Below, in pieces: positions 4,874-5,955 of a stretch of 5,955 nt of DNA (its first letter is position 1; each line of letters begins with the position of its first letter). Source of the DNA: CAJXOW01 sp964421495. Lineage in GTDB: Bacteria; Bacteroidota; Rhodothermia; Balneolales; Balneolaceae. A program made the position numbers and the translations under genes. The notes under the pieces were generated by a model, which worked only from the letters and a program-made list of their open reading frames with translations, was not told the DNA's origin and ran no database searches. The DNA is taken from positions 1 through 5,955 of the forward strand of contig CAYQXO010000144.1 in assembly GCA_964421495.1 (NCBI GenBank). The letters run 5' to 3'.

Positions 4874-5955
4874 ACTACCGGTTTGGGCTCTGGAGCGTCC
4901 TTGTGAGTTTTACTATATCGTTCAACCTCTTTAAGCAACAGTTTATGGATCGACTCAACTTCTATATTTTCAATCGTTTCCAGAGCAAATCCATAGGTAA
5001 TCAACTCGCGTGCCTTCTCTTCGTTTAGGCCCCGGCTCTTCAAGTAGAAAAGTTCCTCCTCTTCAAAAGAGCCGATCGTTGCCCCGTGGGTACACACCAC
5101 ATCATCGGCAAAAATCTCCAACTGCGGCTTGGTGTTCACCTGGCCGTCGCGGGAGAGCAACATATTTCGATTTTCCTGGAATGAATCAATCTTTTGGGCG
5201 CCTTCTCGAACAAAAATCTTGCCGTTGAAAATCGAATGAGCTTCCCCGTTGATTACGCATTTGTGCAACTGGTGACTGTTGGCATGAGCATGCCGGTGAT
5301 CCATCACCGAATGGGTATCGGCTATCTGGTCATCGTCGATCAAAACGAGTCCGTCCACCGTGAAGTCGACTTCCTCGTCAGTTGCCATAATTTTGGGATC
5401 GTTACGAGAGAGTCGGGCTCCCAAGGTAATGGTGTAGGATTCATACTTTGAATGCCTGGCTACGTGGGCAACCGGGCGGGAGATGTGAACAGCTCGTTTG
5501 CTGTCCCGCTGAATACGCAAATGCTTTACATTGGCGCCCTCATAGAGCTTCAGCTCGACAACCGGCACGGTAAGATACCGATTATCAGCTAACCCGATAT
5601 GTTCTTCGATCACCGTCGATTTCGAAAATTTGTCAGCCACCACCAGCGTTCGGGGAGCCGTAAAGAAATCCTGTCCACCGTCCGTATAGAAATTCAATAC
5701 ATGAACGGGGGATTCCACGTGGGTATCCTTCGGGATATACACAAAGGATCCATCGTTAAAGAAAGCTCCGTTGAAATACGTGAAAATATCCTCCTCGTAC
5801 TCGGCATACTGATTCAGATGCTGGTCCAGGAGCTCATTGTCATCGTCGGCCAGCTCCGAGATATTACCGATTACCGTCTCATCCGGCAGATCCCGAATCG
5901 AGGAGTATTCCTCTGAAAAAGAGCCGTTGATAAAGACGAGGCGCGTATTATCGGA
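4870..5955 (-). CDS. sufD: Fe-S cluster assembly scaffold protein SufD, partial: N-terminus beyond the right edge
   Basis: SufD pairs with SufB and the ATPase SufC in the cytosolic SufBCD scaffold. The reading frame is open from base 5955 to the TGA at 4872-4870, giving 361 residues; full SufD proteins are usually about 430-450, so some 70-90 N-terminal residues are missing. A GTG at 5742 is not the start: it is the Val of DGSFVYIPKD, a core motif of the SufB/SufD fold, and the upstream 71 codons continue in frame with SufD-like sequence such as RLVFINGSFSEEYS. Other family blocks are HSVMDHRHAHANS, HSIFNGKIFV, KPQLEIFADDVVCTHGATIG and EEELFYLKSRGL. The histidine of CTHGAT, at 5086-5088, matches the conserved SufD histidine placed at the SufB-SufD cluster-assembly interface. 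The CTHGAT cysteine-histidine pair and the lack of SufB-specific sequence favour SufD over SufB. SufB and SufC are probably just upstream. The stop overlaps the sufS start by four bases. Confidence 0.95.
   Translation of the reverse strand, partial: SDNTRLVFINGSFSEEYSSIRDLPDETVIGNISELADDDNELLDQHLNQYAEYEEDIFTYFNGAFFNDGSFVYIPKDTHVESPVHVLNFYTDGGQDFFTAPRTLVVADKFSKSTVIEEHIGLADNRYLTVPVVELKLYEGANVKHLRIQRDSKRAVHISRPVAHVARHSKYESYTITLGARLSRNDPKIMATDEEVDFTVDGLVLIDDDQIADTHSVMDHRHAHANSHQLHKCVINGEAHSIFNGKIFVREGAQKIDSFQENRNMLLSRDGQVNTKPQLEIFADDVVCTHGATIGSFEEEELFYLKSRGLNEEKARELITYGFALETIENIEVESIHKLLLKEVERYSKTHKDAPEPKPVV

Noticed and set aside
4870..5742. sufD as a complete 290-residue gene starting at GTG 5742
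   Set aside because: The GTG encodes the Val of the SufD core motif DGSFVYIPKD, and the frame continues with SufD-like sequence to the window edge. The gene is truncated by the window, not short.
5599..5916. 105-residue plus-strand ORF antisense to sufD
   Set aside because: It is a shadow of the conserved SufD frame, with no motif of its own and no ribosome-binding site.

Overview
The window is a compact, single-direction gene block with every gene on the minus strand, so it reads from position 5955 down to position 1. It holds most of a SUF-type iron-sulfur (Fe-S) cluster assembly operon, followed by a two-gene unit that carries an isoprenoid gene. Two genes run off the window: sufD at the right edge, missing its N-terminus, and the type 2 isopentenyl-diphosphate isomerase gene at the left edge, missing its C-terminus.

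Layout in transcription order: sufD (4870-5955, partial), sufS (3617-4873, overlapping sufD by 4 bases), a 142-base gap with an AT-rich palindrome and a possible internal promoter, a two-domain Nfu scaffold/carrier (2923-3474), a small Rieske [2Fe-2S] ferredoxin (2562-2873), an A-type Fe-S carrier of the SufA/IscA/ErpA family (2161-2499), a DUF2480 protein of unknown function with three cysteines (1601-2137), and a clear rho-independent terminator (1511-1543). Beyond the terminator lie a FabG-like short-chain dehydrogenase (730-1482) and the start of fni/idi2 (1-697). No stretch over 300 bases lacks a gene. The longest gaps are 142 bases (3475-3616) and 118 bases (1483-1600).

How the genes fit together: SufS removes sulfur from cysteine, and SufD, with SufB and SufC presumably encoded just beyond the right edge, forms the scaffold on which clusters are built. 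Nfu and the A-type carrier then deliver clusters to target proteins. The Rieske ferredoxin could supply electrons or be a co-expressed client. DUF2480 closes the operon and is the least understood member. No SufE or SufU sulfur-transfer partner is present in the window.

Organism: a bacterium of the Bacteroidota/Balneolota/Rhodothermota group is the best guess. This rests on DUF2480, which I know mainly from Bacteroidota and relatives, on the SUF gene set, on the general lack of Shine-Dalgarno sequences, and on acidic proteins with moderate GC content. The genus-level impression (Balneolales-like, such as Fodinibius or Gracilimonas) is inference only. Apart from the DUF2480 gene, the window is mostly well-understood core metabolism. 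The points worth a second look are the three-cysteine DUF2480 protein in a SUF operon, the Rieske protein among cluster carriers, and the terminator that corrects the dehydrogenase start and leaves its promoter unexplained.
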